In this document: positions 1-7,071 of the stretch, one piece after another
Layout of the letters: every line of letters begins with the position of its first letter
Position numbering within the stretch: position 1 is the stretch's first letter
Origin: an uncultured bacterium
GTDB taxonomy: Bacteria > Bacteroidota > Bacteroidia > Bacteroidales > Bacteroidaceae
Assembly (NCBI GenBank): GCA_905215655.1
Contig: CAJMQT010000096.1
Location: 1-7,504 of the forward strand
Direction: 5' to 3'
DNA length: 7,504 nucleotides
Notes under the pieces: model-generated
What the model saw: the letters and a program-made list of their open reading frames with translations, nothing else
Told to the model about the DNA's origin: nothing
The model's database searches: none
Position numbers and translations under genes: made by a program

Positions 1-12
1 ATAAAGCAGACT

Positions 13-47
13 TTAATTCTTAATTCTTAATTCTTACTTCTTAATTA
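13..47. repeat. Tandem heptamer repeat (TTAATTC-type), five units
   Basis: Five head-to-tail 7-bp units are visible. Three are identical TTAATTC (13-19, 20-26, 27-33), followed by TTACTTC (34-40) and TTAATTA (41-47). The array ends 10 bp before the TTG start of the DUF4435 gene and contains that frame's last upstream stop (TAA, 46-48). It is AT-only apart from one C in each of units 1-3 and two in unit 4. No TAnnTTTG promoter box is seen between it and the gene. It may be ordinary low-complexity Bacteroidales spacer or a slippage-prone upstream region; the sequence alone cannot decide. Confidence 0.8.
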
Positions 48-57
48 ATATACGGCT

Positions 58-1059
58 TTGCGATTAAAAGACAACATATCGTCGGAATACTTCGAGGCGG
101 CTAACAGGATGCAGTCGAAAAAAGCCCGAAGGAAAATCATAGCTTATGTGGAAAGCTATGACGACATACTCTTTTGGCGCTCTCTTTTAGGCAATTACGA
201 GGACGAGACGCGATATTTTGAGGTCATGCTGCCCTCGCACGGCACGCTGGAACGCGGCAAACGCTCCGTCCTGATGAACCTTCTTTACCGCAAAGTGGGC
301 AAAGACATGATAGCATGCGTCGACGCCGACTACGATTATCTGCTGCAAGGCGCCACCGAGACGTCGCAAAACATACTGAATAATCCGTACATCTTCCACA
401 CCTACGCTTATTCGATAGAAAATCTGCAATGCTATGCGCCGTCGCTGCACAACGTCTGCGTGATGGTAACTCTTAACGACCGCAACGTCTTCGACTTCAA
501 TTCTTACATCCGGATGTACAGCGAGGCGGTCTTCCCTCTGTTCGTCTGGTCCGTCTGGCACTATCGTAAAGGCATTTACAAGAAGTTCTCCATCACCGAC
601 TTCAACAATGTAATAGACCTTGGCGGCTTTAATCTCAAAATGCCGGAGGAGTCAATCCTCAACATTCAAAACAAGTCAAGAAAGCGCTGCAACATGTTCA
701 ACAAGCAATATCCGAAGGCAAAAGAGGAATACGAACGGTTGAAAGCCGAGCTTATCGAGCTTGGCGTGACGCCTGAGACGACGTATCTTTACGTGCAGGG
801 ACATCACTTCTTCGACAAAGTTGTAATGCCGATAATGAACAAGGTGTGCAGCCGCCTGATACGCGAACGCGAAAGCGAGATACGCCGACAGGCAATTCAC
901 GGAACACAAATGCGCAACGAACTGTCGTGCTACTCCCACAGCATTCAGGACATCTCGCAGATGTTGAAGAAAAATCCGGGCTACTTTAACTCCGCCCCTT
1001 TCAAACGGATGCAAAGCGACATTGAGCGTTTCATCGGAACAGAGGAAACGGCTCAATAA
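58..1059 (+). CDS. DUF4435 domain protein with Toprim-like acidic motifs
   Basis: This 333-residue soluble protein resembles the DUF4435 family (Pfam PF14491) along its length. No signal peptide or membrane segment is seen. The N-terminal part has a Toprim-like layout: a conserved Glu in AYVESYDD (E32), then DxDxD in ACVDADYDYLL (D89, D91, D93), then YSIEN (E121). A later conserved-looking patch is VQGHHFFD (G248-H250). The C-terminal third is charged and probably helical. DUF4435 occurs in AriB, the Toprim effector of the PARIS anti-phage system, but also in stand-alone proteins of unknown role, so nuclease activity is inference. The TTG start at 58 is chosen because an in-frame stop lies at 46-48 and the RLKDNISS stretch that follows looks like the family's N-terminus. 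The first ATG (109) would remove 17 such residues. No partner gene is in the window; the gene converges on manA. Biological role unknown. Confidence 0.85.
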   Translation: MRLKDNISSEYFEAANRMQSKKARRKIIAYVESYDDILFWRSLLGNYEDETRYFEVMLPSHGTLERGKRSVLMNLLYRKVGKDMIACVDADYDYLLQGATETSQNILNNPYIFHTYAYSIENLQCYAPSLHNVCVMVTLNDRNVFDFNSYIRMYSEAVFPLFVWSVWHYRKGIYKKFSITDFNNVIDLGGFNLKMPEESILNIQNKSRKRCNMFNKQYPKAKEEYERLKAELIELGVTPETTYLYVQGHHFFDKVVMPIMNKVCSRLIRERESEIRRQAIHGTQMRNELSCYSHSIQDISQMLKKNPGYFNSAPFKRMQSDIERFIGTEETAQ

Positions 1060-1073
1060 TCAATTCTTTATTT

Positions 1074-1172
1074 AGAAGTACAGAAGTGCAGAAATACAGG
1101 AGTGCAGACATTACCATTGTCTGTGTTAATCCACAAAAGCCATTGTCTGTATTTCTACACTTCTGTACTTCT
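1074..1172. repeat. Long imperfect inverted repeat in the convergent spacer
   Basis: Left arm 1074-1096 and right arm 1150-1172 are 23-nt reverse complements with one mismatch. It would be C·A in a plus-strand RNA and G·U in a minus-strand RNA, so the fold is slightly better downstream of manA. The pairing extends by six more bases (1105-1110 with 1144-1149) across an 8-nt bulge. The loop carries the word CCATTGTCTGT at 1114-1124, repeated at 1140-1150. The structure lies between the stops of two convergent genes and could end or stabilise either transcript. Neither side has the U-tract of a canonical intrinsic terminator, so a terminator role is only a possibility. Confidence 0.7.
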
Positions 1173-1233
1173 GTACTCCCAAGCTTTCTGAACTTCTGTA
1201 CTCCTAAAAATTACGAACTTCTGTACTCCTAAA
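1169..1233. repeat. Direct repeats of TTCTGTACTCC at 25-bp period
   Basis: TTCTGTACTCC occurs at 1169-1179, 1194-1204 and 1219-1229, exactly 25 bp apart. The last two copies belong to an identical 19-nt word, GAACTTCTGTACTCCTAAA (1190-1208 and 1215-1233). The shorter word TTCTGTAC also occurs at 1161-1168, and inverted relatives (AGTACAGAA, GGAGTGCAG) lie in the left arm of the adjacent inverted repeat. With only three copies, non-unique spacers and no cas genes, this is a short iterated intergenic repeat, not a CRISPR array. It sits just downstream of the manA stop codon. Function unknown. Confidence 0.75.
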
Positions 1234-1241
1234 CTCAAATC

Positions 1242-2204
1242 TCAGACATAAGTTTCAAGGAACTTTATTGTTCCGCTGACGGCGATTGTTTCTGTCGTTG
1301 CGGGGACGAGGATTGTTTCGCCCTCACGGAGCAGCGTCTTGTTGCCCTCGTTGTCAATGAACGTGCCCTCGCCTTTTATGCCGATAAGTATTACGAAGCT
1401 GTCAAGCTCGCTGTAATCGAGCAGCATAGGTTCGTCAAGGTCGTAAACGGCAACGCCGAAGTAGTCGCAATTTATGAGCTGGACGCCCTGATTTCTTATC
1501 GGATTATACGCCATGCGGTAGTCTTTCTCCACGTTGTAGTCGATACATTCAGCCGCCCGCTCCGTGTGAAGCTCACGATAATTGCCGTTTTTGTCCTTGC
1601 GTTTGAAGTCGTAAATGCGATATGTCGTGTCTGACGTCTGCTGTATCTCGGCAAGCAAGCATCCGCTGCCTATGCTGTGGATGCGTCCCGGCGGAATGAA
1701 GAAGCAGTCGCCGGCTTTGACCGGATGGTTGGCTATGGCGTCACAGATAGTGTCATTCTCGACCATTTCTTTATATCTCTCGGGCGTCAGTTTGTGCTTT
1801 AATCCACAGCGTATCATTGCCGTCGGGTCAGAGTCCATGACATACCACATCTCGGTCTTGCCGTTTTCAAGCCCGTATTTGCGCGCCTTCTCGTCGTCAG
1901 GGTGTACCTGAATGGATAAATCTTGCGCTGCATCAATAAACTTGATAAGCAGCGGAAACTCGTTGCCGAAGCGCTTATAATTGTCCGCTCCCACGAGTTT
2001 GTCGCGCAACTTGTCAATAAGTTGACTTATCGACAAGCCTTCATACGGTCCGTTCGCCACGATGCTTTCGTGTCCTTCGACACCCGACACTTCCCAGCTC
2101 TCGCCTACCTGTGTGTCGTCGACGTCAAGATGTTTGAACGGCACAATCTTTTCGCCACCCCAAAGGGTTTGTTTCAGTATTGGTTTAAACTTTATCGGTT
2201 CCAT
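1242..2204 (-). CDS. manA: Mannose-6-phosphate isomerase, class I (type I PMI)
   Basis: The product is a cytosolic zinc enzyme interconverting fructose-6-phosphate and mannose-6-phosphate, which allows mannose use and supplies GDP-mannose synthesis. The 320-residue length fits the short bacterial class I form; E. coli ManA is longer, about 390. The expected motifs are present: the N-terminal LKQTLWGG, the metal motif SIQVHPDD (Q99, H101), TEMWYV (E118), the cupin segment FFIPPGRIHSIGSG (H176), and the active-site stretch TTYRIYDF (R196). A second cupin-like half completes the C-terminus. The ATG at 2204 is preferred over a TTG one codon upstream. The start is preceded by an A-rich stretch (GAAAAAAAGAAA) and not by a clear Shine-Dalgarno. 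It lies 51 bp after trkH on the same strand with no hairpin or TAnnTTTG box between them, so it is probably the last gene of the cluster. It has no obvious functional tie to K+ uptake. Confidence 0.95.
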   Translation of the reverse strand: MEPIKFKPILKQTLWGGEKIVPFKHLDVDDTQVGESWEVSGVEGHESIVANGPYEGLSISQLIDKLRDKLVGADNYKRFGNEFPLLIKFIDAAQDLSIQVHPDDEKARKYGLENGKTEMWYVMDSDPTAMIRCGLKHKLTPERYKEMVENDTICDAIANHPVKAGDCFFIPPGRIHSIGSGCLLAEIQQTSDTTYRIYDFKRKDKNGNYRELHTERAAECIDYNVEKDYRMAYNPIRNQGVQLINCDYFGVAVYDLDEPMLLDYSELDSFVILIGIKGEGTFIDNEGNKTLLREGETILVPATTETIAVSGTIKFLETYV

Positions 2205-2255
2205 CAATGGTTTCTTTTTTTCAATTAATTGTTCGTAATATTATTTGCGTCCGGT

Positions 2256-3713
2256 TTAGTTTTCTTTCCAGAAAGAGGATGTGAAGAGCACTATCACGCT
2301 GAAAAATTCGAGACGTCCCATAAGCATAAGCACGGAGCAAATCCATTTGACGGCGTCGGGCAGTATGCTCCACGACATCGTCGGACCTATTTCCAGTCCG
2401 AGCGTCGGTCCTACATTGCTGGCACAACTTATCGCGATGGTTATCGAGTTGGTGCTGTCAACGCCCATGCAGATAAGCATGAAATAGGCAAAGACGCATG
2501 TCGCCACGTAGAGCGCGGAGAACACCAGCAGAGTGGTCTGCGTCTGTGTTGGCACGTTATTGCCGTTTACCTTTACCGGCAGGACTGCCTTCGGGTGAAT
2601 GATATGTTTCAGTTCGTTACGTATTATTTTCAGGAGCATTACTCCGCGGATGCACTTAAAGCCTCCGCTGGTGCTGCCCGCACAGCCTCCCAAGACCATA
2701 CAGACGCTGAGGATTACCCACGTTATGTGCGGCCACTTGCCGGCATCGGCATTGAAAAGACCGGTTGTCGTGATGAAGGAGACGACCTGAAACAGGGCGT
2801 AACGCAACGAGTCGGCAAGTCCGTAGCCCATGTCCTTGATAAGGAAGAACATTATTCCGACGGTTGCGGCAAGTATAGTAAAGAGGTAGAGGCGCAACTC
2901 GGAGTCCTTGAATAACGACCTTAACTTCAACTTAAACGTCGTCATATAAAGCAAGGTGAAGTTTATTCCGGAAAGGAACATGAACAAGATGGCGATATAA
3001 TCAATCGCGGCGGAGTGGAAATAGCCCGTGCTGGCGTTATGAGGAGTAAATCCTCCCGTCGCCGTAACCGACATCGAGTAGTTCAGACAGTCGAAGACGC
3101 CCATGCCGGCGACGTAGAAGCACGCCGCACATGCCACCGTCATAAGCAGATATACCGCCCATATCATTTTGGCATTGGTGCTCAGGCGCGGGTGCATCTT
3201 TGTCCTGATAGGTCCTGTCGACTCTGCCGAGAAGACGCGCATGCTGCCCTCGACGAGCGATGGAAGAATGGCGATGGTGAAGAAGACGATACCGAGACCG
3301 CCTATCCAGTTGGTCATGGAGCGCCAGAAGAGCAGTCCGTGAGGCAGAGCCTCAACGTCGTCAAGCACGGAGGCGCCCGTCGTTGTCAGTCCGGAGATGG
3401 TCTCGAAATAAGCGTCGGTGTAGTTGTCTACGTGCCCGCTGATGATAAACGGCAAGGCGCCGAAGATACTGAAAGAGACCCATGTCAGCGTCACGAGCAG
3501 GTAAGCGTCGCGCCGCCCCATACGGTTTTCAGCGTTATGACCGCGATATTTCAGATATACGGCAGAGAGAGAAGTAAGGACTATCGTGACAATAAACGCC
3601 AAGATGTCGTCCTCGTGGTAATAAAAAGCCACAAGGAGGCAATAAAACATCATTATCGCTTCAATGAAAAGCAGCGAACCGATGACCTTATATATCAGTT
3701 TGAAGTTTATCAT
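2256..3713 (-). CDS. trkH: Trk potassium uptake system membrane subunit TrkH
   Basis: This is the K+-translocating subunit of the inner-membrane Trk system, gated by cytoplasmic TrkA. Its 485 residues match the family length of about 480, and hydrophobic segments run throughout, as expected for four M1-P-M2 pore repeats. Selectivity-filter-like segments, one per repeat, are visible: TTTGAS near 110-115, TATGGF near 217-222, TTTGLF near 315-320, and SNVGP near 432-436. The glycines are intact in all four (G113, G220, G318, G435). The GGCAGSTSGGFK stretch near 342-353 matches the intramembrane gating loop of the third repeat. The ATG start gives the usual MINFKLIYKVIG-type N-terminus. The gene begins 9 bp after the trkA stop and has an SD-like AAGGA, suggesting translational coupling and matched expression. 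No truncation or frameshift is seen. Confidence 0.96.
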   Translation of the reverse strand: MINFKLIYKVIGSLLFIEAIMMFYCLLVAFYYHEDDILAFIVTIVLTSLSAVYLKYRGHNAENRMGRRDAYLLVTLTWVSFSIFGALPFIISGHVDNYTDAYFETISGLTTTGASVLDDVEALPHGLLFWRSMTNWIGGLGIVFFTIAILPSLVEGSMRVFSAESTGPIRTKMHPRLSTNAKMIWAVYLLMTVACAACFYVAGMGVFDCLNYSMSVTATGGFTPHNASTGYFHSAAIDYIAILFMFLSGINFTLLYMTTFKLKLRSLFKDSELRLYLFTILAATVGIMFFLIKDMGYGLADSLRYALFQVVSFITTTGLFNADAGKWPHITWVILSVCMVLGGCAGSTSGGFKCIRGVMLLKIIRNELKHIIHPKAVLPVKVNGNNVPTQTQTTLLVFSALYVATCVFAYFMLICMGVDSTNSITIAISCASNVGPTLGLEIGPTMSWSILPDAVKWICSVLMLMGRLEFFSVIVLFTSSFWKEN

Positions 3714-3719
3714 TCTGCG

Positions 3720-3724
3720 TCCTT
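3720..3724 (-). promoter_or_regulatory. SD-like AAGGA for trkH overlapping the trkA stop
   Basis: On the minus strand, AAGGA sits 6 nt before the trkH ATG and overlaps the trkA TAA stop (3725-3723). Bacteroidetes genes usually lack such a site, and the other starts here have none, so it stands out. The arrangement suits ribosomes finishing trkA and re-initiating on trkH, which would help keep the two subunits balanced. It could be a chance match. Confidence 0.5.
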
Positions 3725-5066
3725 AATGGAAGAATTTCTCTATTTTGCTCATGTTGACGTTGTGGCAGAACACGACAACAATGTCGCCCGCCTCTATCTG
3801 CGAGTTACCTGACACGAGCTGTCCCTCGCCGTTGCGTACCAGTCCTCCGATGGTGGCGCCTCGCGGCAGTCCAAGTTCGAAGACCCTTTTCCGTGTGACC
3901 TTGGAACCTTGTTGTGCCGTAAACTCGGCTACATCGGCGTTGGCAGTCATAAGGAAGCGGGTGTTTCTTACGTCGGCGTCGAGCATCATCTGATAGATGT
4001 GGCTCGCCGCAATAGCCTTTTTGTTGACGATGGTTCCGATGTCCAGACTCTCTGCCATGCTGACGTAATCAAGATTTTCAACCATGGCGATGGTCTTTCT
4101 TACGCCCATGCGCTTTGCCGTAAGGCATGCAAGGATATTTGTCTCGGCGTTGCCCGTCAGCGCCACAAATGCCTGCGTATTCTTTATTCCTTCTTCCACA
4201 AGCAGCGAGAGGTCGCGTCCGTCGCCGTTGATTACCATTACGCGGTCGGTGTCCACGACCTCGTTCACCTCCTCACAGCGCCGTTCGTTCTTCTCGATTA
4301 TCTTTACGTTCATGTATTCGGGTATCGTCGCCACGGCTCTCAGCGCCGTGTTGCCGCCACCCATTACCATTACGTTTTTCACGTCGACGTAATGTTCCTT
4401 GCCTACAATCTTCCTGATGTAAGGAATGTAATTGCGGGTTGTCATAAAATATGCAAGGTCGTATATTTTCAGTTCGTCGTCGCCGCGCGGTATTATGGTC
4501 TCGCCGGCACGTTTTACGGCTACGATATGATATGGCGTCTCGGGCTTGCAGAGATCTTTCAGGGGTTCGTTAAGTATCTCGCAGGTCTCTCTCAGCTTTA
4601 TTCCGAGCATTACGAGGGCACCATCATGAACATCCCAGCGCTGTCTTACCCAGCTCATTTTCAAGCCGTTGTTGATGTCGCGTGCCGCGAGGTTCTCGGG
4701 ATAGATGAGCGAGTCGATACCTATCTTCCGGAAGAAGTCGGTCAGCTCGGTGTCTATAAGTTCGTGGTTGTTGATTTTTGCCACTGTCCTTTCAGCTCCG
4801 AGAGCCTTTGCCAGTACGCAGCTGTTCATGTTAAGATGTTCGTCGGGTGTCACGGCGATGTAGAGATCGGCGTTTTGCACGCCGGCGTCTCTAAGTGTAT
4901 GCACGCTTCCCGGCGACGCGTTTATCGTCATAAGGTCGTAGTCGCTGCTGACGTTGCTCAGTCGTTCGGCGTCGTCATCGATGAGGACGATGTCCTGATC
5001 GTTGCGCGACAGGAGTTTCGCAAGGTGCGTTCCTATGGCGTAAGCGCCTGCAATAATAATTTTCAT
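3723..5066 (-). CDS. trkA: Trk potassium uptake regulatory protein TrkA (two RCK modules)
   Basis: This cytosolic nucleotide-binding ring subunit opens and closes TrkH in response to NAD(H) or ATP/ADP. The 447 residues match the tandem-RCK form, with order RCK_N1 (about 1-120), RCK_C1 (about 140-220), RCK_N2 (about 229-350) and RCK_C2 (about 370-447). RCK_N1 begins MKIIIAGAYAIGTHLAK and has the acidic residues after beta-2 (VLIDDD, D30). Here the usual GxGxxG reads G7-A-Y-A-I-G12, so the middle glycine is Tyr9. RCK_N2 has the glycine-rich VMVMGGGNTA (G236-G238) and an acidic residue at the end of its second strand (E258). The ATG start yields the expected N-terminus. It lies 39 bp after dxs and 9 bp before trkH. 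The pairing with trkH makes the assignment secure; the ligand preference of each half is not decidable from sequence. Confidence 0.96.
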   Translation of the reverse strand: MKIIIAGAYAIGTHLAKLLSRNDQDIVLIDDDAERLSNVSSDYDLMTINASPGSVHTLRDAGVQNADLYIAVTPDEHLNMNSCVLAKALGAERTVAKINNHELIDTELTDFFRKIGIDSLIYPENLAARDINNGLKMSWVRQRWDVHDGALVMLGIKLRETCEILNEPLKDLCKPETPYHIVAVKRAGETIIPRGDDELKIYDLAYFMTTRNYIPYIRKIVGKEHYVDVKNVMVMGGGNTALRAVATIPEYMNVKIIEKNERRCEEVNEVVDTDRVMVINGDGRDLSLLVEEGIKNTQAFVALTGNAETNILACLTAKRMGVRKTIAMVENLDYVSMAESLDIGTIVNKKAIAASHIYQMMLDADVRNTRFLMTANADVAEFTAQQGSKVTRKRVFELGLPRGATIGGLVRNGEGQLVSGNSQIEAGDIVVVFCHNVNMSKIEKFFH

Positions 5067-5105
5067 TGGTGTCTGTTGTTTCTGTTTTATTGACCAACCG
5101 CGACG

Positions 5106-7025
5106 TTATCTGCCAAGGGCGGCGGCTATGGCGGCTGCTATTGCCTCGGCGTCGATGCCTGCTATATGGCGCAACTGGTCTACCGTGCCGTGCTCGACAA
5201 ACTTGTCGGGCAGTCCGAGGCGTGTCACTTCGACGTGGCATCCGTTGTCTTCCATCCATTCGAGGACGGCAGAGCCAAATCCTCCGTTCACCACTCCGTC
5301 TTCAACGGTTATTATATGACGAAAGCGTCTTGCCGCATCGGAAAGGAGACCGGTGTCCAACGGTTTGACAAAGCGCATGTCGTAGTGGGCGATGCGCGCG
5401 CCGTCGTGCCCGCATTCCACCGCAGCTATCGCCTCGGCGGCGATGTTTCCTATCGGACCGACGGTCATCACGGCTACGTCCGTGCCGTCTTTCAGAAGTC
5501 GTCCGGTACCTACTTTTATCTCTTCAAACTCGTTTCGCCAGTCAGTCAGGACGCCTCTGCCGCGCGGATAGCGTATCACGAAAGGTCTGTCGGCAAGAAG
5601 CTGTGCGGTGAACATGAGGTTGCGCAACTCGTGCTCGTTCATCGGCGAGGCTATGACAAGATTGGGAATGGGGCGCAGGGCTGCAATGTCGAAGGCGCCG
5701 TGATGGGTCGCGCCGTCCTCGCCTACCAGTCCGGCGCGGTCAAGACAGAGCACCACGGGCAGTCTGAGAATAGCGACGTCGTGGATGACGTTATCATAAG
5801 CGCGCTGCGAGAAAGAGCTGTATATGTTGCAGAAGGGCAACAGTCCGTCCTTAGCCATGCCTGCCGAGAAAGTCACGGCGTGACCTTCGGCAATGCCGAC
5901 GTCGAACGCCCGGTCGGGCATCGCCTCCATAAGTATGTTCATGGAGCAGCCCGTGGGCATTGCCGGCGTCACTCCCACGATGCGCGGATTTTTCTTGGCA
6001 AGCTCCAATAGTGTCTCTCCGAACACAGTCTGATACTTCGGCGGCTGTCCGCTCTCGTTGCTTTTGATTATCTGTCCTGTGTCTATGTCAAATTTTCCGG
6101 GGGCGTGCCACAGCGTGGCGGCTTTCTCTGCCGGGGCATATCCATGCCCTTTGCGGGTGTGGAGGTGCAGCAGCTTGGGGCCTTTCATGCCCTTCAACTG
6201 TTCCAGTATGCGTACCAGTTCCACGACGTTGTGCCCGTCGAAGGGTCCGAAATAGCGTATGTTCAAGCCCTCGAAGATGTTCTGCTGATGGCTGATTGCC
6301 GATTTAAGGGCGTTGTTGAGCCTTATGATACCCTTGCGACGGTCGTCGTTGAGATAGCCCTTGGCATTGAGCCATTTTGAGAGTTTGAACCTTACCTTAT
6401 TATATGTCTTGTTGGTGTTGAGTCTGAGCAGGTAATGTTTCAGTCCGCCCACGCTGCGGTCAATGCTCATGTTGTTGTCATTCAGCACGATAAGCATGTC
6501 GTTGGGCGTCGTCGACACGTTGTTCAGACCCTCGAAGGCGAGCCCTCCGCTCATTGCTCCGTCGCCTATTATAGCCACGACGTGGCGCTTGTCGTGACCT
6601 GTACGCCGTGCGGCGACAGCCATGCCGAGCGCTGCCGAGATAGAGTTTGACGAGTGTCCGCAAACAAAACTGTCATATTCGCTCTCTTTTGGCGAGGGGA
6701 ACGGGCGCAGACCGTTCAGCTTACGGTTGGTGCAGAAGCGGTCTCTGCGTCCCGTAAGCAGTTTATGGCTATACGCCTGATGCCCGACGTCCCACACCAA
6801 TCGGTCATCGGGAGTGTCGAATACATAATGCAACGCCACCGTCAGCTCTATCACTCCGATACTTGAAGCCAAGTGTCCGGGGTTTACCGACAGCTCTTTC
6901 AGAATGTCGTCGCGCAGCTCTCCGCACAGTTGCGGCAGCTGTTCCACCTTCAACCGTCTAAGGTCTTCCGGCGTATTTATGCCGTTAAGAAGTTTAAAAT
7001 CGTCAGATTTCACAAGCCACTTCAT
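5106..7025 (-). CDS. dxs: 1-Deoxy-D-xylulose-5-phosphate synthase
   Basis: This thiamine-diphosphate enzyme condenses pyruvate with glyceraldehyde-3-phosphate to give DXP, the first step of the MEP isoprenoid pathway and a precursor of thiamine and pyridoxal phosphate. The 639 residues compare with about 620 in E. coli. Motifs in order: NPGHLASSIG (H51) and WDVGHQAYSHK (H82); the ThDP/Mg motif from GDGAMSGG (154-161) to NDNN (182-185); GPFDGHN near 260-266; the catalytic-glutamate motif GIAEGHAVTF (E380); DRAGLVGEDGATHHGAFD near 429-446; and a transketolase C-terminal domain to the end. E. coli has Q where this protein has G381; I recall G as usual in Bacteroidetes. The ATG at 7025 is preferred over a TTG at 7070, because the upstream extension would run across the promoter boxes. 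The tail (AEAIAAAIAAALGR) is alanine-rich. It is the first gene of the cluster. Confidence 0.97.
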   Translation of the reverse strand: MKWLVKSDDFKLLNGINTPEDLRRLKVEQLPQLCGELRDDILKELSVNPGHLASSIGVIELTVALHYVFDTPDDRLVWDVGHQAYSHKLLTGRRDRFCTNRKLNGLRPFPSPKESEYDSFVCGHSSNSISAALGMAVAARRTGHDKRHVVAIIGDGAMSGGLAFEGLNNVSTTPNDMLIVLNDNNMSIDRSVGGLKHYLLRLNTNKTYNKVRFKLSKWLNAKGYLNDDRRKGIIRLNNALKSAISHQQNIFEGLNIRYFGPFDGHNVVELVRILEQLKGMKGPKLLHLHTRKGHGYAPAEKAATLWHAPGKFDIDTGQIIKSNESGQPPKYQTVFGETLLELAKKNPRIVGVTPAMPTGCSMNILMEAMPDRAFDVGIAEGHAVTFSAGMAKDGLLPFCNIYSSFSQRAYDNVIHDVAILRLPVVLCLDRAGLVGEDGATHHGAFDIAALRPIPNLVIASPMNEHELRNLMFTAQLLADRPFVIRYPRGRGVLTDWRNEFEEIKVGTGRLLKDGTDVAVMTVGPIGNIAAEAIAAVECGHDGARIAHYDMRFVKPLDTGLLSDAARRFRHIITVEDGVVNGGFGSAVLEWMEDNGCHVEVTRLGLPDKFVEHGTVDQLRHIAGIDAEAIAAAIAAALGR

Positions 7026-7040
7026 TAATGAATATAAATG

Positions 7041-7071
7041 CAAAGATAGTGCAAACCGAGAGAAATACAAA
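7041..7071 (-). promoter_or_regulatory. Bacteroidetes-type promoter for dxs (TTTG-N19-TATCTTTG)
   Basis: On the minus strand, TTTG (7071-7068) is followed after exactly 19 nt by TATCTTTG (7048-7041). This matches the Bacteroidetes primary-sigma consensus, TTTG near -33 and TAnnTTTG near -7, with no mismatch. Only 15 nt separate the -7 box from the dxs ATG, so the leader should be about 10 nt, nearly leaderless. This leaves little room for an attenuator or a conventional ribosome site. No other perfect TAnnTTTG box was noticed in the gaps between genes of the cluster. Confidence 0.8.

Noticed and set aside
1074..1172. Canonical bidirectional intrinsic terminator
   Set aside because: The stem is long, but the loop is over 50 nt and neither side is followed by a T-run, so it is kept only as an inverted repeat with uncertain function.
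1161..1233. Possible short CRISPR array (25-bp periodic repeats)
   Set aside because: The shared core is only 11-19 nt, the intervals between copies are too short and similar to be spacers, and no cas genes are present.
2229..3812. Plus-strand open frames (2229-2915 and 3015-3812) opposite trkH
   Set aside because: Both are antisense to trkH, whose four filter segments are intact. Their translations are rich in His, Arg and Tyr with no recognisable domain.
3909..5093. 394-codon open frame on the plus strand opposite trkA
   Set aside because: It lies almost entirely antisense to a clear trkA with intact RCK motifs, its translation resembles no family I know, and long antisense frames are common opposite GC-rich third-position codons.
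5166..6011. 281-codon plus-strand open frame opposite dxs
   Set aside because: It is a shadow of dxs, whose catalytic and ThDP motifs are all in the minus frame.
7026..7070. Longer Dxs starting at TTG 7070 (15 extra residues)
   Set aside because: The extension encodes residues not expected in Dxs and overlaps both promoter boxes, so it would lie upstream of the predicted transcript start.
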